Below, piece by piece: positions 39,729 to 54,912 of a DNA stretch of 64,000 bases. Under the pieces are notes generated by a model that was given only the letters and a program-made list of their open reading frames with translations, did not search any database and was not told the origin of the DNA. Position numbers and translations under genes: made by a program. The number at the start of each line of letters is the position of its first letter. The first letter of the stretch is position 1. Source of the DNA: Aristolochia californica (Eukaryota > Streptophyta > Magnoliopsida > Piperales > Aristolochiaceae); contig JARWKL010000015.1 in assembly GCA_029961685.1 (NCBI GenBank), forward strand, positions 16,552,801 to 16,616,800, written 5' to 3'.

Positions 39729-42700
39729 AACTTGAGAATTTAATTTTTTGTACACCTTGAAATATTTGGATCATTAGGTCATTTGTATCTTCAACATGTT
39801 TCTGGCATGCATACCCACCACATTTAAAACATGTTAGGATCAATTAGAAATCTTTTTCTTATAAAATTCCACTAGGTTATCTGGGGTTGTACTAGTGGAA
39901 TTTCCTAAACATGGATAACAAAACTTTGGAGTTCATTTTTAGTGCGTGAAATAATTTTTTTCAATTACATTTAATATAGTTTTCTATTTTTTTTGCATAC
40001 ATGAACTCTAAAATTTTCATTTTGTTGTGATCGTTTTGTTTACGAGAAAAGTGAGACAAGTTTGGATTTGAAAAAAAATTGAACATCCAAAGTGGAAATT
40101 CACAAATGCTGAGAGAGATAATTTGGAAAAGTATCTTTGATTTTTTATCGATAGGCAAAAAGTGGCTTGTTTGGCTCTGGTAAATATCCAACCACACGTT
40201 AACTTGAGAATTTAATTTTTTCTACTCATTGAAATTTTTGAATCATTAGGTCATTTGGATCTTCAACATGTTTCTAGCATGCATACCCACCACTTTTTAA
40301 ACATGTCAGAATCAATTAGAAATCTCTTTCTTATAAAATTCCACCAAGCCATTAGGGGTTGTACTAGTGGAATTTCCCAAATATGGATAACAAAACTTTG
40401 GAGTTCAATTTTAGTGAGTGAAATAATTTTCTACACTTACATTTATTATAGTTTTCAATTTTTTTGCAAACATGAACTCTAAATTTTTCCGTTTGTTGTG
40501 ATCGTTTTGTTTTCGAGAAAAGTGGTACAAGTTTGGATTTGAAAATAAAATTGAACATCCAAAATGGAAATTCACAAATGTCGTGAGAGATAATTCCAAA
40601 AAGTATCTATGATTTTGAAGGATAGGTAAAAACTTGGTTGTTTGGCCATGGTAAATATACTACCACACGTTAACTCGAGAATTTAACTTTTTCTACTCCT
40701 TGAAATTTTTGGATCATTAGGTCATTTGGATCTTCAACATGTTTCTGGCATGCACACCCACCACATTTAAACCATGTTAGGATCAATTAGAAATATCTTT
40801 CTTATAAAATTCCACCAAGCTATTAGGGGTTGTACTAGTGGAATTTCCCAATCAAGGATAACAAAACTTCTGAGTTCATTTTTAGTGAGTGAAATAATTT
40901 TGTTCAATTACATGTATTATAGTTTTCAAATTGTTTTTCATACATGAACTCTAAAATTTTCATTTTGTTGTGATCGTTTTGTTTACGAGAAAAGTGAGAC
41001 ATGTTTGGATTAGAAAAAAAATTGAACAACCAAAATGGAAATTCACAAATGCTGAGAGAGATAATTTGAAAAAGTATCTTTGATTTATTATCGATAGGCA
41101 AAAAGTGGGTTGTTTGGCTCTGGTAAATATCCAACCATATGTTAACTGGAGAATTTAAGTTTTTCTACTCCTTGAAATTTTTGGATCATTAGGTCATTTG
41201 CATCTTCAACATGTTTCTGGCATGCATACCCACCACTTTTAAAACATGTTAGAATCAATTAGAAATCTCTTTCACATAAAATTCCCCCAAGCTATTAGGG
41301 GTTATACTAGTGGAATTTCCCAAACATGGATAACAAAACTTTGGAGTTCATTTTTAGTGCGTGAAATAATTTTCTTCACTTACGTTTATTATAGTTTTCA
41401 AATTTTTTGCCTACATGAACTCTAAAATTTTCAGTTTGTTGTGATCGTTTTGTTTACGAGAAAAGTGGGTCAAGTTTGGATTTGAAAAAAAAATTGAACA
41501 TCCAAAATGGAAATTCACAAATTCTGAGAGAGATAATTCAAAAAAGTATATCTGATTGTGAAGGAAAGGATAAAAGTGGGATGTTTGGCCTTGGTCAATA
41601 TCGAACCACACGTTAACTCGAGAATTTAATTTTTTCTACTCCTTCAAATTTTTGGATCATTAGGTCATTTGCATCTTCGACATGTTTCTGGCATGCAAAC
41701 CCACCACATTTAAAACTTTATAGGATCTATTAGAAATCTCTTTCTTATAAAATTCCACCAAGCTAATTGGGGTTGTACTAGTGGAATTTCCCAAACATGG
41801 ATAACAAAACTTTGGAGTTCTTTTTTAGAGAGTGAAATAATTTTCTTCACTTGAATTTATTATAGTTTTCAAATTTTTTTGCATACAGGTACTCTAAAAT
41901 TTTCATTTTGTTGTGATCGATTTGTTTACAGGAAAACTGGGACAAGTTTGGATTTGAAAAAAAATTGAACATCCAAAAAGGAAACGTAGAAATGCTGAGA
42001 GAGATAATTCGAAAATGTATCTCAGATTTTGAAGGATAGGCAAAAAGTGGGTTGTTTGGCTCTGGTAAATATCCAACCACACGTTAACTCGAGAATTTAA
42101 TTTTTTCTACTCCTTGAAATTTTTGGATCATTAGATCATTTGCATCTTGAACATGTTTCTGGCATGCATACCCACCACTTTAAAACATGTTAGAATCAAT
42201 TAGAAATCTCTCTCTTATAAAATTCCACTAGGTTATTAGGGGTTGTACTAGTGGAATTTCCCAAACTTGGGTAACAAAACGTTGGAGTTCATTTTTAGTG
42301 CGTGAAATAATTTTCTTCACTTACATTTATTATAGTTTTCAATTTTTTTTGCATACATGAACTCTAAAATTCTCATTTCGTTGTGATCGTTTTGTTTACA
42401 AGAAAAGAGGGCAAAGTTTGGATTTGAAAAAATATTGAACATCCAAAATGGAAACGCACAAATGCTGAGAAAGATAATTCAAAAAAGTATCTCAGATTTT
42501 GAAGGATGGGCAAAAAGTGGGTTGTTTGGCCATGGTCATTATCAAACCACACGTTTACTCGAGAATTTAATGTTTTCTACTCTTTGAAATTTTTGGATCA
42601 TTAGGTCATTTGCATCTTCAACATGTTTCTGGCATGCAAACCCGCCACATTTAAAATATGATAAGAACTTTTAGAAATCTCTTTCTTATAAAATTTCACC

Positions 42701-45700
42701 AAGCTATTTGGGGTTGTACTAGTGGAATTTCCCAAACATGGATAACAAAACTTTGGAGTTCATTTTTAGTGAGTTAAATAATTTTCTTCACATACATTTA
42801 TTATAGTTTTCAAAATTTTTTGCATACAGGTACTCTAAAATTTTCATTTTGTTGTGATCGTTTTGTTTACAGGAAAAGTGGGACAAGTTTGGATTTGAAA
42901 AAAAATTGAACATCCAAAATGGAAACGTACAAATACTGAAAGAGATAATTCCAAAAAGTATCTCTGATTTTGAAGGATAGGCAAAAAGTGGGTTGTTTGG
43001 CTCAGGTAAATATCCAACCACACGTTAACTTGTGAATTTAATTTTTCTACTCCTTGAAATTTTTGGATCATTTGGTAAATTTGCATCTTCAACATGTTTC
43101 TGGCAAGCATACCTACCACATTAAAAACATGTTTGAATCAATTACAAATCTCATTCTTATAAAATTCCACCAAGATATAAGGGGTTTTACAAGTAGAATT
43201 TCCCAAACATGGATACCAAAACATTGGAGTTCTTTTTTAGTGCGTGAAATAGTTTTCTTTACTTACATTTATAATAGTTTTCAATTTTTTTGCATGCATG
43301 ACCTCTAAAATTTTCTTTTTGTTGTGATCATTTTGTTTACGAGAAAAGTGGGACAAGTTTGGATTTGAAAAAAAAATTTAACATCCAAAATGGAAATTCA
43401 CAAATACTGAGAGAGATAATTCCAAAAAGTATCACTTATTTTGAAGGAAAGGCAAAAAGTTGGTTTTTTTGCTCTGGTAAATATCCTACCACACGTTAAC
43501 TTGAGAATTTAATTTTTTCTTCCCCTTCAAATTTTTGGATCATTAGGTCATTTGCATCTTCAACATGTTTCTGGCATCCATACCCACAACATTTTAAACA
43601 TGTTAGGATCTATTAGAAATCTCTTTCTTATAAAATTCCACCAAGCTATTAGGGGTTGTACTAGTGGAATTTCCCAAACATGGATAACAAAACTTTGGAG
43701 TTTATTTTTAGTGCGTGAAATACTTTCTTCACTTACTTTTATAATAGTTTTCAATTTTTTTGCATACATGAACTCTAAAATTTTTATTTCGTTGTGATCG
43801 TTTTGTTTACGAGAAAACTGGGACAAGTTTGGATTTGAAAAAAAATTGAACATCCAAAATGAAAATTCACAAATACTGAGAGAGATAATTCAGAAAAGTA
43901 TCTCTGATTTTGAAGGATAGGCAAAAAGTTGGTTGTTTGGCTTTAGTAAATATTCAACCACACGTTAACTTGAGAATTTAATTTTTTCTACTCCTTGAAA
44001 TTTCTGGATCATTAGGTCATTTGCTTCTTCAACATGTTTCTTGCATGCATACCCACCACAATTAAAACATGTTAGGATCAATTAGAAATCTCTTTCTTAT
44101 AAAATTCCACCAAGCTATTAGGGTTTGTACTAGTGGAATTTTCCAAACATGGATAACAAAACGTTGGAGTTCATTTTTAGTGAGTGAAATAATTTTCTTC
44201 ACTTACATTTATTTTAGTTTTCAAATTTTTTTGCATACATGAACTCTTAAATTTTCATTTTGTTGTGATCGTTTTGTTTAAGAGAAAAGTGGGACAAGTT
44301 TGGTTTTGAAAAAAAAATTGAACATCCAAAATGGAAATGCACAAATGCTGAGAGATATAATTCCAAAATGTATCTCTGATTTTTAACGATAGGTAAAAAG
44401 TGGGTTGTTTGGCTCTGGTAAAATATCCAATCACACGTTAACTTGAGAATTTAATTTTTTGTACACCTTAAAATTTTTGGATCATTAGGTCATTTGCATC
44501 TTCAACATGTTTCTGGCGTACATACCCACCACATTTAAAACATGTTAGGATCAATTAGAAATCTCTTTCTTATAAAATTCCACAAAGTTAGTTGGGGTTG
44601 TACTTGTGGAATTTCCCAAACCTGGATAACAAAACTTTGGAGTTCATTTTTAGTGTGTGAAATAATTTTTATCACTTACATTTATTATAGTTTTCAAATT
44701 TTTTTGCATACATGAACTCTAAAATTTTCATTTTGTTGTGATCGTTTTGTTTACGAGAAAAGTGGGACAAGTTTGGATTTGTAAAAAAATTCAACATCCG
44801 AAATGGAAACGTACAAATGCTGAGAGAGATAATTCAAAAATGTGTCTATGATTTTGAAGGATAGGTAAAAATTGGATTTTTTGGCCATGGTAAATATCCT
44901 ACCACACATTAACATGAGAATTTAATTTTTTCTACTCCTGGAAATTTTTGGATCATTAGGTCATTTGCAACTTCAACATGTTTCTGGCATGCACACCCAC
45001 CACATTTAAAACATGTGAAGATCTATTAGAGGTCTATTTCTTATAAAATTTCATCAAGGTATTAGGGGTTGTACTAGTGGAATTTCAAAAACATGGACAA
45101 CAAAACTTTGGAGTTCATTTTTAGTGATTGAAATAGTATACTTCACTTAGATTTATTATAGTTTTCAATTTTTTTTGCATACAAGAACTCTAAAATTTTC
45201 ATTTTGTTGTGATCGTTTTGTTTACGAGAAAAGTGGCACAAGTTTGAATTTGATAAAAATTGAACATCGAAAATGGAAATGTAAAATGCTGAGAGAGATA
45301 ATACGAAAAAGTTTCTCTGATTTTGAAGGATAGGGAAAAAGTGGGTTGTTTGGCTCTGGTAAATATCCAACAACACGTTAACTTGAGAATTTAATTTTTT
45401 CTACTCCTTGAAATTTTTGGATCATTAGGTCATTTGCATCTTCAACATGTTTCTCGCATGCAAACGCACCACATTTAAAACATGTTAGGATCTATTAGAA
45501 ATCTCTTTCTTATAAAATTCCACCAAGCTATTAGGGGTTGTACTAGTGGAATTTCCCAAACATTGGTAACAAACTTTGGAGTTAATTTTTAGTGAGTGAA
45601 ATAACTTTCTTCACTTACATTTATTATAGTTTTCAAATTTTTTTGCATACATGAACTCTAATATTTTCATTTTGTTGTGATCGTTTAGTTTACGAGAAAA

Positions 45701-47258
45701 GTGGGACAAGTTTGGATTTGAAAAAAAGTTGAACATCCAAAATGGAAATTCACAAATGCTAAGAGAGATAATTCAAAAAAGTATCTATGATTTTGATCGA
45801 TAGGCAAAAATTGGGTTGTTCGGCTCTAGTAAATATCAAACCACACTTTAACTTGAGAATTTAATTTTTTCTACTCCTTGAAATTTTTGGATCATTAGGT
45901 CATTTGCATCTTCCACATGTTTCTAGCATGCATACCCACCACATTTAAAACATGTTAGGATAAATTAGAAATCTCTTTCTTATAAAATTCCACCAAGCTA
46001 TTAGGGGTTGTACTAGTGGAATTTCCCAAACATGGATAACAAAACTTTGGAGTTCATTTTTAGTACGTCAAATAATTTTTCTTCACTGACATTTATTATA
46101 GTTTTCAATTTTTTTGCATACATGAACTCTAAAATTTTTAGTTTGTTGTGATCGTTTTGTTTACGAGAAAAGTGGGACAAGTTTGGATTTGAAAAAAAAA
46201 TATAACATCGAAAATGGAAATTCCCAAATGGTGAGAGAGATAATTCCAAAAAGTATCTCTGATTTAGAAGGATAGGCAAAAAGTTGGTTGTTTGGCCATG
46301 GTAAATATCCTAGCACACGCTAACTTGAGAATTTAACTTTTTCTACTCCAAATTTTAAATCATTAGGTCATTTGCATCTTCAACATGTTTCTGGCATGCA
46401 CACCCACCACATTTAAAACATGTTACGATCAATTGGAAATATCTTTCTTACAAAATTCCACCAAGCTATTGGGGTTGTACTAGTGGAATTTCCCAAACAT
46501 GGATAACAAAACTTTGGAGTTCATTTTTAGTGAGTGAAATAACTTTCTTCACTTACATTTATAATAGTTTTCAAATTTTTTTGCATACATGAACTCTAAA
46601 ATTTTCATTTTGTTGTGACCGTTTTGTTTACGAGAAAAGTGGGACAAGTTTGGATTTGAAAAAAAATTGAACATCCAAAATGGAAATTCACAAATGCTGA
46701 GAGAGATAATTCGAAAAAGTATCTCTGATTTTGATCGATAGGCAAAAAGTGGGTTGTTTGGCTCTAGTAAATATCCAACAACACGTTAACTTGAGAATTT
46801 AATTTTTTTCTACTCCTTGAAATTTTTGGATCATTAGGTCATTTGCATCTTCAACATGTTTCTGGCATGCATACCCACCACTTTTAAAACATGTTAGAAT
46901 CAATTAGTAATCTCTTTCTTATAAAATTCCACCAAGCTATTAGGGGTTGTACTAGTGGAATTTCCCAAACATGGATAACAAAACTTTGAAGTTCAATTTT
47001 AGTGCGTGAAATAATTTTTCTTCACTTACATTTATTATAGTTTTCAATTTTTTTGCATACAAGAACTCTAAAAATTTCAGTTTGTTGTGATCGTTTTGTT
47101 TACGAGAAAAGTGGACAAGTTTGGATTTGAAAAAAAATTGAACATCGAAAATGGAAATTCCCAAATGGTGAGAGAGATAATTCAAAAAAGTATCTCTGAT
47201 TTAGAAGGATAGGCAAAAAGATTGTTGTTTGGCCATGGTAAATATCCTAGCACACGCT

Positions 47259-49141
47259 AACTTGAGAATTTAACTTTTTATATTCCAAATTTTTGGATCA
47301 TTAGGTCATTTGTATCTTCAACATGTTTCTGGCATGCACACCTACCACATTTAAAACATGTTAGGATCAATTGGAAATATCTTTCTTACAAAATTCCACC
47401 ATGCTATTGGGGTTGTACTAGTGGAATTTCATAAACATGGATAACCAAACTTTGGAGTTCATTTTTAGTGAGTGAAATAATTTTTTTCACTTACATTTTT
47501 TAGAGTTTTCAATTTTTTTTGAAATGCATGAACTCTAAAATTTTCATTTTGTTGTGATCGTTTTGTTTACGAGCAAAGTGGGACAAGTTTGGATTTGAAA
47601 AAAAAATTGAACATCCAAAATGGAAGTTGACAAATGCAGAGACAGATAATTCCAAAAAGTATCTCCGATTTTGAAAGATAGGCAAAAAGTGGGTTGTTTG
47701 GCTCTGGTAAATATCCAACCACACGTTAACTTTAGAATTTAATTTTTTCTACTCGAAATTGTTGGATCATTAAGTCATTTGCATCTTCAACATGTTTCTG
47801 GCATGCATACCCACCACATTTAAAAAAAGTTAGGATCAATTAGAATTCTCTTTCTTATAAAATTCCACCAAGCTAAAAGGGGTTGTACTAGTGGAATTTC
47901 CCAAACATGGATAACAAAACTTTGGAGTTCATTTTTAGTGTGTGAAATAATTTTCTTCACTTACATTTATTATAGTTTTCAAATTTTTTTTCATACATGA
48001 ACTCCAAAATTTTCATTTTGTTGTCATCGTTTTCTTTACAAGAAAAGTGGGACAAGTTTGGTTTTGAAAAAAAAATTGAACATCCAAAATGGATATGCAC
48101 AAATACTGAGAGAGATAATTCCAAAAAGAATCTCTGATTTTGAATGATCGGTAAAAAGTGGGTTGTTTGGCTCAGGTAAAAATATCCAACCACACTTTAA
48201 CTTGAGAATTTAATTTTTTGTACACCGTGAAATTTTTTTATCATTAGGTCATTTGCATCTTCAACATGTTTCTGGCATACATACCCACCTCATTTAAAAC
48301 ATGTTAGGATCAATTAGAAATCTCTTTCTTATATAATTCCTCTAAGTTATTTGGGGTTGTACTAGTGGAATTTCCCAAACATGGATAACAAAACTTTGGA
48401 GTTCATTTTTAGTGCGTGAAATAATTTTTTTCACTTACATTTATTATATTTTTCAAATTTTTTTGCATACATGAACTCTAAAATTTTCATTTTGTTGTGA
48501 TCGTTTTGTTTACGAGAAAATTGGGACAAGTTTGGATTTGAAAAAAAGTTGAACATCCAAAATGGAAATTCACAAATGCTGAGAGAGATAATTCAAAAAA
48601 GTATCTATGATTTTGATCGATAGGCAAAAAGTGGGTTGTTTGGCTCAAGTAAATATCCAACCACACGTTAACTTGAGAATTTAATTTTTTCTACTCCTTG
48701 AAATTTTTGGATCATTAGGTCATTTGCATCTTCAACATGTTTCTGGCATGCATACCCACCACTTTTAAAAAATGTTAGAATCAATTAGAAATCTCTTTCT
48801 TATAAAATTCCACCAAGCTATTAGGGGTTGTACAAGTGGAATTTCCCAAACATGGATAACAAAACTTTGGAGTTCATTTTTAGTGCGTGAAATAATTTTT
48901 CTTCTCTTACATTTATTATAGTTTTCAATTTTTTTGCATACAGGAAGTCTAAAATTTTCAGTTTGTTGTGATCGTTTTGTTTACGAGAAAAGTGGGACAA
49001 GTTTGGATTTGAAAAAAAAATTGAACATCGAAAATGGAAATTCCCAAATGGTGAGAGAGATAATTCCAAAAAGTATCTCTGATTTAGAAGGATAGGCAAA
49101 AAGTTGGTTGTTTGGCCATGGTAAATATCCTAGCATACGCT
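47259..49141 (-). repeat. Four-monomer higher-order repeat of about 1.88 kb, copy A
   Basis: Marker monomers in fixed order: GTTAACTTTAGAATTT with CATTAAGTCAT (boundary 47727), GGTTTTGAAAA with ATGGATATGCAC (48198), a GTACAAGTGG monomer, and one with TTCCCAAATGGTGAG and CATACGCTAAC (49141). All four types recur downstream at matching spacing. Confidence 0.8.
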
Positions 49142-51015
49142 AACTTGAAAATTTAACTTTTTCTACTTCAAATTTTTGGATAATTAGGTCATTTGCATCT
49201 TCAACATGTTTCTGGCATGCACACCCACCACATTTAAAACATGTTAGGATCACTTGGAAATATCTTTCTTACAAAATTCCACCAAGCTATTGGGGTTGTA
49301 CTAGAGGAATTTCCCAAACATGGATAACAAAACTTTGGAGTTTACTTTTAGTGAGTGAAATAATTTTTTTCACTTACATTTATTATAGTTTTCAAAATTT
49401 TTTCGCATGCATGAACTCTAAAATTTTCATTTTGCTGTGATCGTTTTGTTTACGAGCAAAGTGGGACAAGTTTGGATTTGAAAAAAAAATTTAACATCCA
49501 AAATGGAAGTTCACAAATGCAGAGAGAGATAATTCCAAAAAGTATCTCTGATTTGGAAAGATAGGCAAAAAGTGGGTGGTTTGGCTCTGGTAAATATCCA
49601 ACCACACGTTAACTTTAGAATTTAATTTTTTCTACTAGAAATTCTTGGATCATTAAGTCATTGCATCTTCAACATGTTTCTGGCATGCATACCCACCACA
49701 TTTAAAACAAGTTAGGATCAATTAGAAATCTCTTTCTTATAAAATTCCACCAAGCTAAAAGGGGTTGTACTAGTGGAATTTCCCAAACATGGATAACAAA
49801 ACTTTGGAGTTCATTTTTAGTGCGTGAAGTAATTTTCTTCACTTACATTTATTATAGTTTTCAAATTTTTTTGCATACATGAACTCTAAAATTTTCATTT
49901 TGTTGTCATCATTTTGTTTACGAGAAAAGTGGGACAAGATCGGTTTTGAAAAAAAAATCGAACATCCAAAATGGATATGCACAAATGCTGAGAGAGATAA
50001 TTCCAAAAAGAATCTCAGATTTTGAAGGATAGGAAAAAAGTGGGTTGTTTGACTCTGGTAAATATCCAACCACACGTTAACTTGAGAATTTAATTTTTTC
50101 TACTCCATCAAATTTTTGGATCATTCGGTCATTTTTATCTTCAACAAGTTACTGGCATGCATACCCACCACATTTAAAACATGTTAGGATCAATTAGAAA
50201 TCTCTTTCTTATAAAATTCCACCAAGTTATTTTGGGGTTGTACTAGTGGAATTTCCCAAACATGGATAACATAACTTTGGAGTTCATTTGTGGTGCGTGA
50301 AATAATTTTTTACACTTACATTTATTATTGTTTTCAAATTTTTTTGGATACATGAACTCTAAAATTTTCTTTTTGTTGTGATCGTTTTGTTTACGAGAAA
50401 CGTGGGACAAGTTTGGATTTGAAAAAAAAATTAAACATTCAAAATGGAAATTCACAAATACTGAGAGAGATAATTCCAAAAAGTATCTCTTATTTTGAAG
50501 GATAGGCAAAAAATGGGTTGTTTGCATCTAGTAAATATCCAACCACACGTTAACTTGAGAATTTAATTTTTTCTACTCCTTGAAATTTTTGGATCATTAG
50601 GTCATTTGCATTGTCCACATGTTTCTAGCATGGATACCCACCACATTTAAAACATGTTAGGATAAATTAGAAATCTCTTTCTTATAAAATTCCACCAAAC
50701 TATTAGGGGTTGTACTAGTGGAATTTCCCAAACATGGATAACAAAACTTTGGACTTCATTTTTAGTGCGTGAAATAATTTTTCTTCACTTACATTTGTTA
50801 TAGTTTTCAATTGTTTTGTATACATGAAGTCTAAAATTTTCAGTTTGTAGTGATCGTTTTGTTTACGAGAAAAGTGGGACAAGTTTGGATTTGAAAACAA
50901 AATTGAACATCGAAAATGGAAATCCCCAAATGCTGAGAGAGATAATTCTAAAAAGTATCTCTGATTTTGAAGGATAGTTGGTTGTTTGGCCATGGTAAAT
51001 ATCCTACCACATGCT
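49142..51015 (-). repeat. Four-monomer higher-order repeat of about 1.88 kb, copy B
   Basis: Same order of marker monomers as copy A at offsets of 1882, 1880 and 1874 bp (boundaries 49610, 50078, 51015). A third, partial copy starts with the TTTAG monomer at 51484. The TTTAG type then returns at 52897 and 54777, showing a drift from four to three and four monomer spacing. Confidence 0.8.
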
Positions 51016-54000
51016 AACTTGAGAATTTAACTTTTTCTACTCCAAATATTTGGATCATTAGGTCATTTGCATCTTCAACATGTTTCTGGCATGAACACCC
51101 ATCACATTTAGAACATGTTAGGATCAATTGGAAATATCTTTCTTATTAAATTCCACCAAGCTATTAGGGGATGTACTAGTGGAATTTCCCAAACATGGAT
51201 AACAAAACTTTGGAGTTCATTTTTAGTGAGTGAAATATTTTTTTTCACTTACATTTATTATAGTTTTCAAATTTTTTCCCATGCATGAACTCTAAAATTT
51301 TCATTTTGTTGTGATTGTTTTGTTTATGAGAAAAGTAGGACAAGTTTGGATTTGAAAAAAAAATTGAACATCCAAAATGGAAGTTCACAAATGCAGAGAG
51401 AGATAATTCCAAAAAGTATCTCTGATTTTGAAAGATAGGCAAAAAGTGGGTTGTTTGGCTCTGGTAAATATCCAACCACACGTTAACTTTAGAATTTAAT
51501 TTTTTCTACTCAAAATTTTTGGATCATTAAGTCATTTGCATCTTCAAGATGTTTCTGGCATGCATACCCACCACATTTAAAACAAGTTAGGATCAATTAG
51601 AAATCTGTTTCTTATAAAATTCCACCAAGCTATAAGGGGTTGTACTAGTGGAATTTCCCAAACATGGATAACAAAACTTTGGAGTTCATTTTAGTGTGTG
51701 AAATAATTTTCTTCACTTTCATTTATTATAGTTTTCAAATTTTTTTGCATACATGAACTCTAAAATTTTCATTTTGTTGTGATCGTTTTGTTTACGAGAA
51801 AAGTGGGACAAGTTTGGTTTTGAAAAAAAAATTGAACATCCAAAATGGAAATGCACAAATGCTGAGAGAGATAATTCCAAAAAGAATCTCTAATTTTGAA
51901 CGATAGGCAAAAAGTGGGTTGTTTGGCTCATGTAAAAATATCCAACCACACTTTAACTTGAGAATTTAATTTTTTGTACTCCTTGAAATTTTTTGATCAT
52001 TAGGTCATTTGTATCTTCAACATGTTTCTGGCATGCATACCCACCACATTTAAAACATGTTATGATGAATTAGAAATCTCTTTCTTATAAAATTCCACCA
52101 AGTTATTTGGGGTTGTACTAATGGAATTTCCCAAACATGGATAACATAACTTTGGAGTTCATTTGTAGTGCGTGAAATAATTTTTTACACTTACATTTAT
52201 TATAGTTTTCAAAATTTTTTGCATACATGAACTCTAAAATTTTCATTTTGTTGTGATCGTTTTGTTTATGAGAAAAGTGGGATGTGTTTGGATTTGAAAA
52301 AAAAATTGAACATTCAAAATGGAAATTCACAAATACTGAGAGAGATAATTCCAAAAAGTATGTCTTATTTTGAAGGATAGGCAAAAAATGGGTTGTTTGG
52401 CTCTAGTAAATATCCAACCACACGTTAACTTGAGAATTTAATTTTTGCTACTCCTTGAAATTTTTGGATCATTAGGTCATTTGCATCGTCCACATGTTTC
52501 TAGCATGCATACCCCCCACATTTAAAACATGTTTGGATAAATTAGAAATCTATTTCTTATAAAATTCCACCAAGCTATTAGGAGTTGTACTAGTGGAATT
52601 TCCCAAACATGGATAACAAAACTTTGGAGTTCATTTTTAGTGAGTGAAATAATTTTCTTCGCTAACATTTATTATTGTTTTCAAATTTTTTTGCATACAT
52701 GAACTCTAAAATTTTCATTTTGTTGTGATCATTTTGTTTACAAGGAAAGTGCGACAAGTTTGGATTTGAAAAAAAATTGAACATCCAAAATGGAAATTCA
52801 CAAATGCTGAGAGAGATAATTCCAAAAAGTATCTCTGATTTTGAAGGACAGGCAAAAAGTATATTGTTTGGCTCTAGCAAATATCCAACCACACGTTAAC
52901 TTTAGAATTTAAGTTTTTCTACTCGAAATTTTTAGATCATTAGGTCATTTGCATCTTTAACATGTTTCTGGCATGCATACCCACCACATTTAAAACAAGT
53001 TAGGATGAATTAGAAATCTCTTTCTTATAAAATTCCACCAAGCTATAAGGGGTTGTACTAGTGGAATTTCCCGAACATGGATAACAAAACTTTGGAGTTC
53101 ATTTTTAGTGCGTGAATTTTTTTTTTTACGTACATTTATTATACTTTTCAATTTTTTTTGCATACTTGAACTCTAAAATTTTCATTTTGTTGTGATCGTT
53201 TTGTTTACGAGAAAAGTGGGACAAGTTTGGATTTGAAAAAAAAATTGAACATCCCAAATGGAAGTTCACAAATGCAGAGAGAGATAATTCCAAAAAGTAT
53301 CTCTGATTTTGAATGATAGGCAAAAAGTGGGTTTTGGCTCTGGTAAATATCCAACCATTCGTTAACTTGAGAATTTAATTTTTTCTACTCCTCTAAATTT
53401 TTCGATCATTAGGTCATTTGCATCTTCAACATGTTACTGGCATGCATAACCACCACATTTAAAACGTGTTAGGATCTATTAGAAATCTCTTTCTCATAAA
53501 ATTCCACCAAGCTATTAGGGGTTGTACTAGTGGAATTTCCCAAACATGGATAACAAAACTTTGGAGGTCATTTTTAGTGCGTGAAATAATTTTTTTCACT
53601 AACATTTATTATAGTTTTCAATTTTTTTTGCATACATGAACTCTAAAATTTTCATTTTGTTGTGATCGTTTTGTTAACGAAAAAAGTGGGAGAGGTTTGG
53701 ATTTGAAAAAAAATTGAACTTCCAAGATTGAAACGCACAATTGCAGAGAAAGAAAATTCTTAAAAGTATATCTGATTTTGAAGGATAGGAAAAAATTGGG
53801 TTGTTTGGCCATGGTAAATATCCTACCACACGTTAACTTGAGAATTTAATTTTTTCTTCTTCTTGAAATTTTTGGATCATTAGGTCATTTGCATCTTCAA
53901 CATGTTTCTGGCATGCACACCCACTACATTTAAAACATGTTAGAATCTATTAGAAATCTCTTTCTTATAAAATTCCACCAAGTTATTAGGGGTTGTACTA

Positions 54001-54912
54001 GTGGAATTTCACAAATATGGATAAAAGACATTGGAGTTCATTTTTAGTGTGTGAAATAATTTTTTTCACTTACATTTATTATATTTTTCAAATTTTTTTG
54101 CATACATGATCTCTAAAATTTTCATTATGTTGTGATCATTTTGTTTACGAGAAAAGTGGGACAAGTTTTCGATTTGAAAAAAAATTGAACATCCAAAATG
54201 GAAATTCACAAATGCTGAGAGAGATAATTCCAAAAAGTATCTCTGATTTTGAAGGATAGGCAAAAAGTGGGTAGTTTGGCTCTGGTAAATATCCAACCAC
54301 ACGTTAACTTGAGCATTTAATTTTTTCTACTCCTTGAAATTTTTGGATCATTAGGTCCTTTGCATCTTCAACATGTTTCTGGCATGCATACCCACCTCAT
54401 TTAAAATAAGTTAGGACTAATTAGAAATCTCTTTCTTATAAAATTCCACAGAGCTATAAGGGGTTGTACTAGTAGAATTTCACAAACATGGATAACAAAA
54501 CTTTGGAGTTGATTTTTAGTGCGTGAAATAATTTTTTTCACTTACATTGATTATAGTTTTCAAATTTTTTTCCCTACTTGAAATCTAAAATTTTCATTTT
54601 TTTGTGATCGTTTTGTTTACGAGAAAAGTGGGACAAATTTGGATTTGAAAAAAAAATTGAACATCCAAAATGGAAGTTCACAAATGCTGAGAGAGATAAT
54701 TCAAAAAAGTATCTCTGATTTTGAAGGATAGGCAAAAAGTGGGTTGTTGGGCTCTGGTAAATATCGAACCACACGTTAACTTTAGAATTTAATTTTTTCT
54801 ACTCTTTGAAATTTTTGGATCATTAGGTCATTTGCATCTTCAACATGTTTCTGGCATGCATACCCACCACATTTAAAACATGTGAGAATCAATTAAAAAT
54901 CTCCTTCTTATA

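Noticed and set aside
1..54800. Many 60-120-residue open frames such as MWLDIYQSQTTHFLP... and MVGYLPEPNNPLFAYP...
   Set aside because: They are the same satellite segment read in two overlapping frames, recur once per monomer, and open, shift or break with each indel. Similarity between them reflects repeat homogenisation. There is no start context, splice structure or domain, so they were not annotated as genes.
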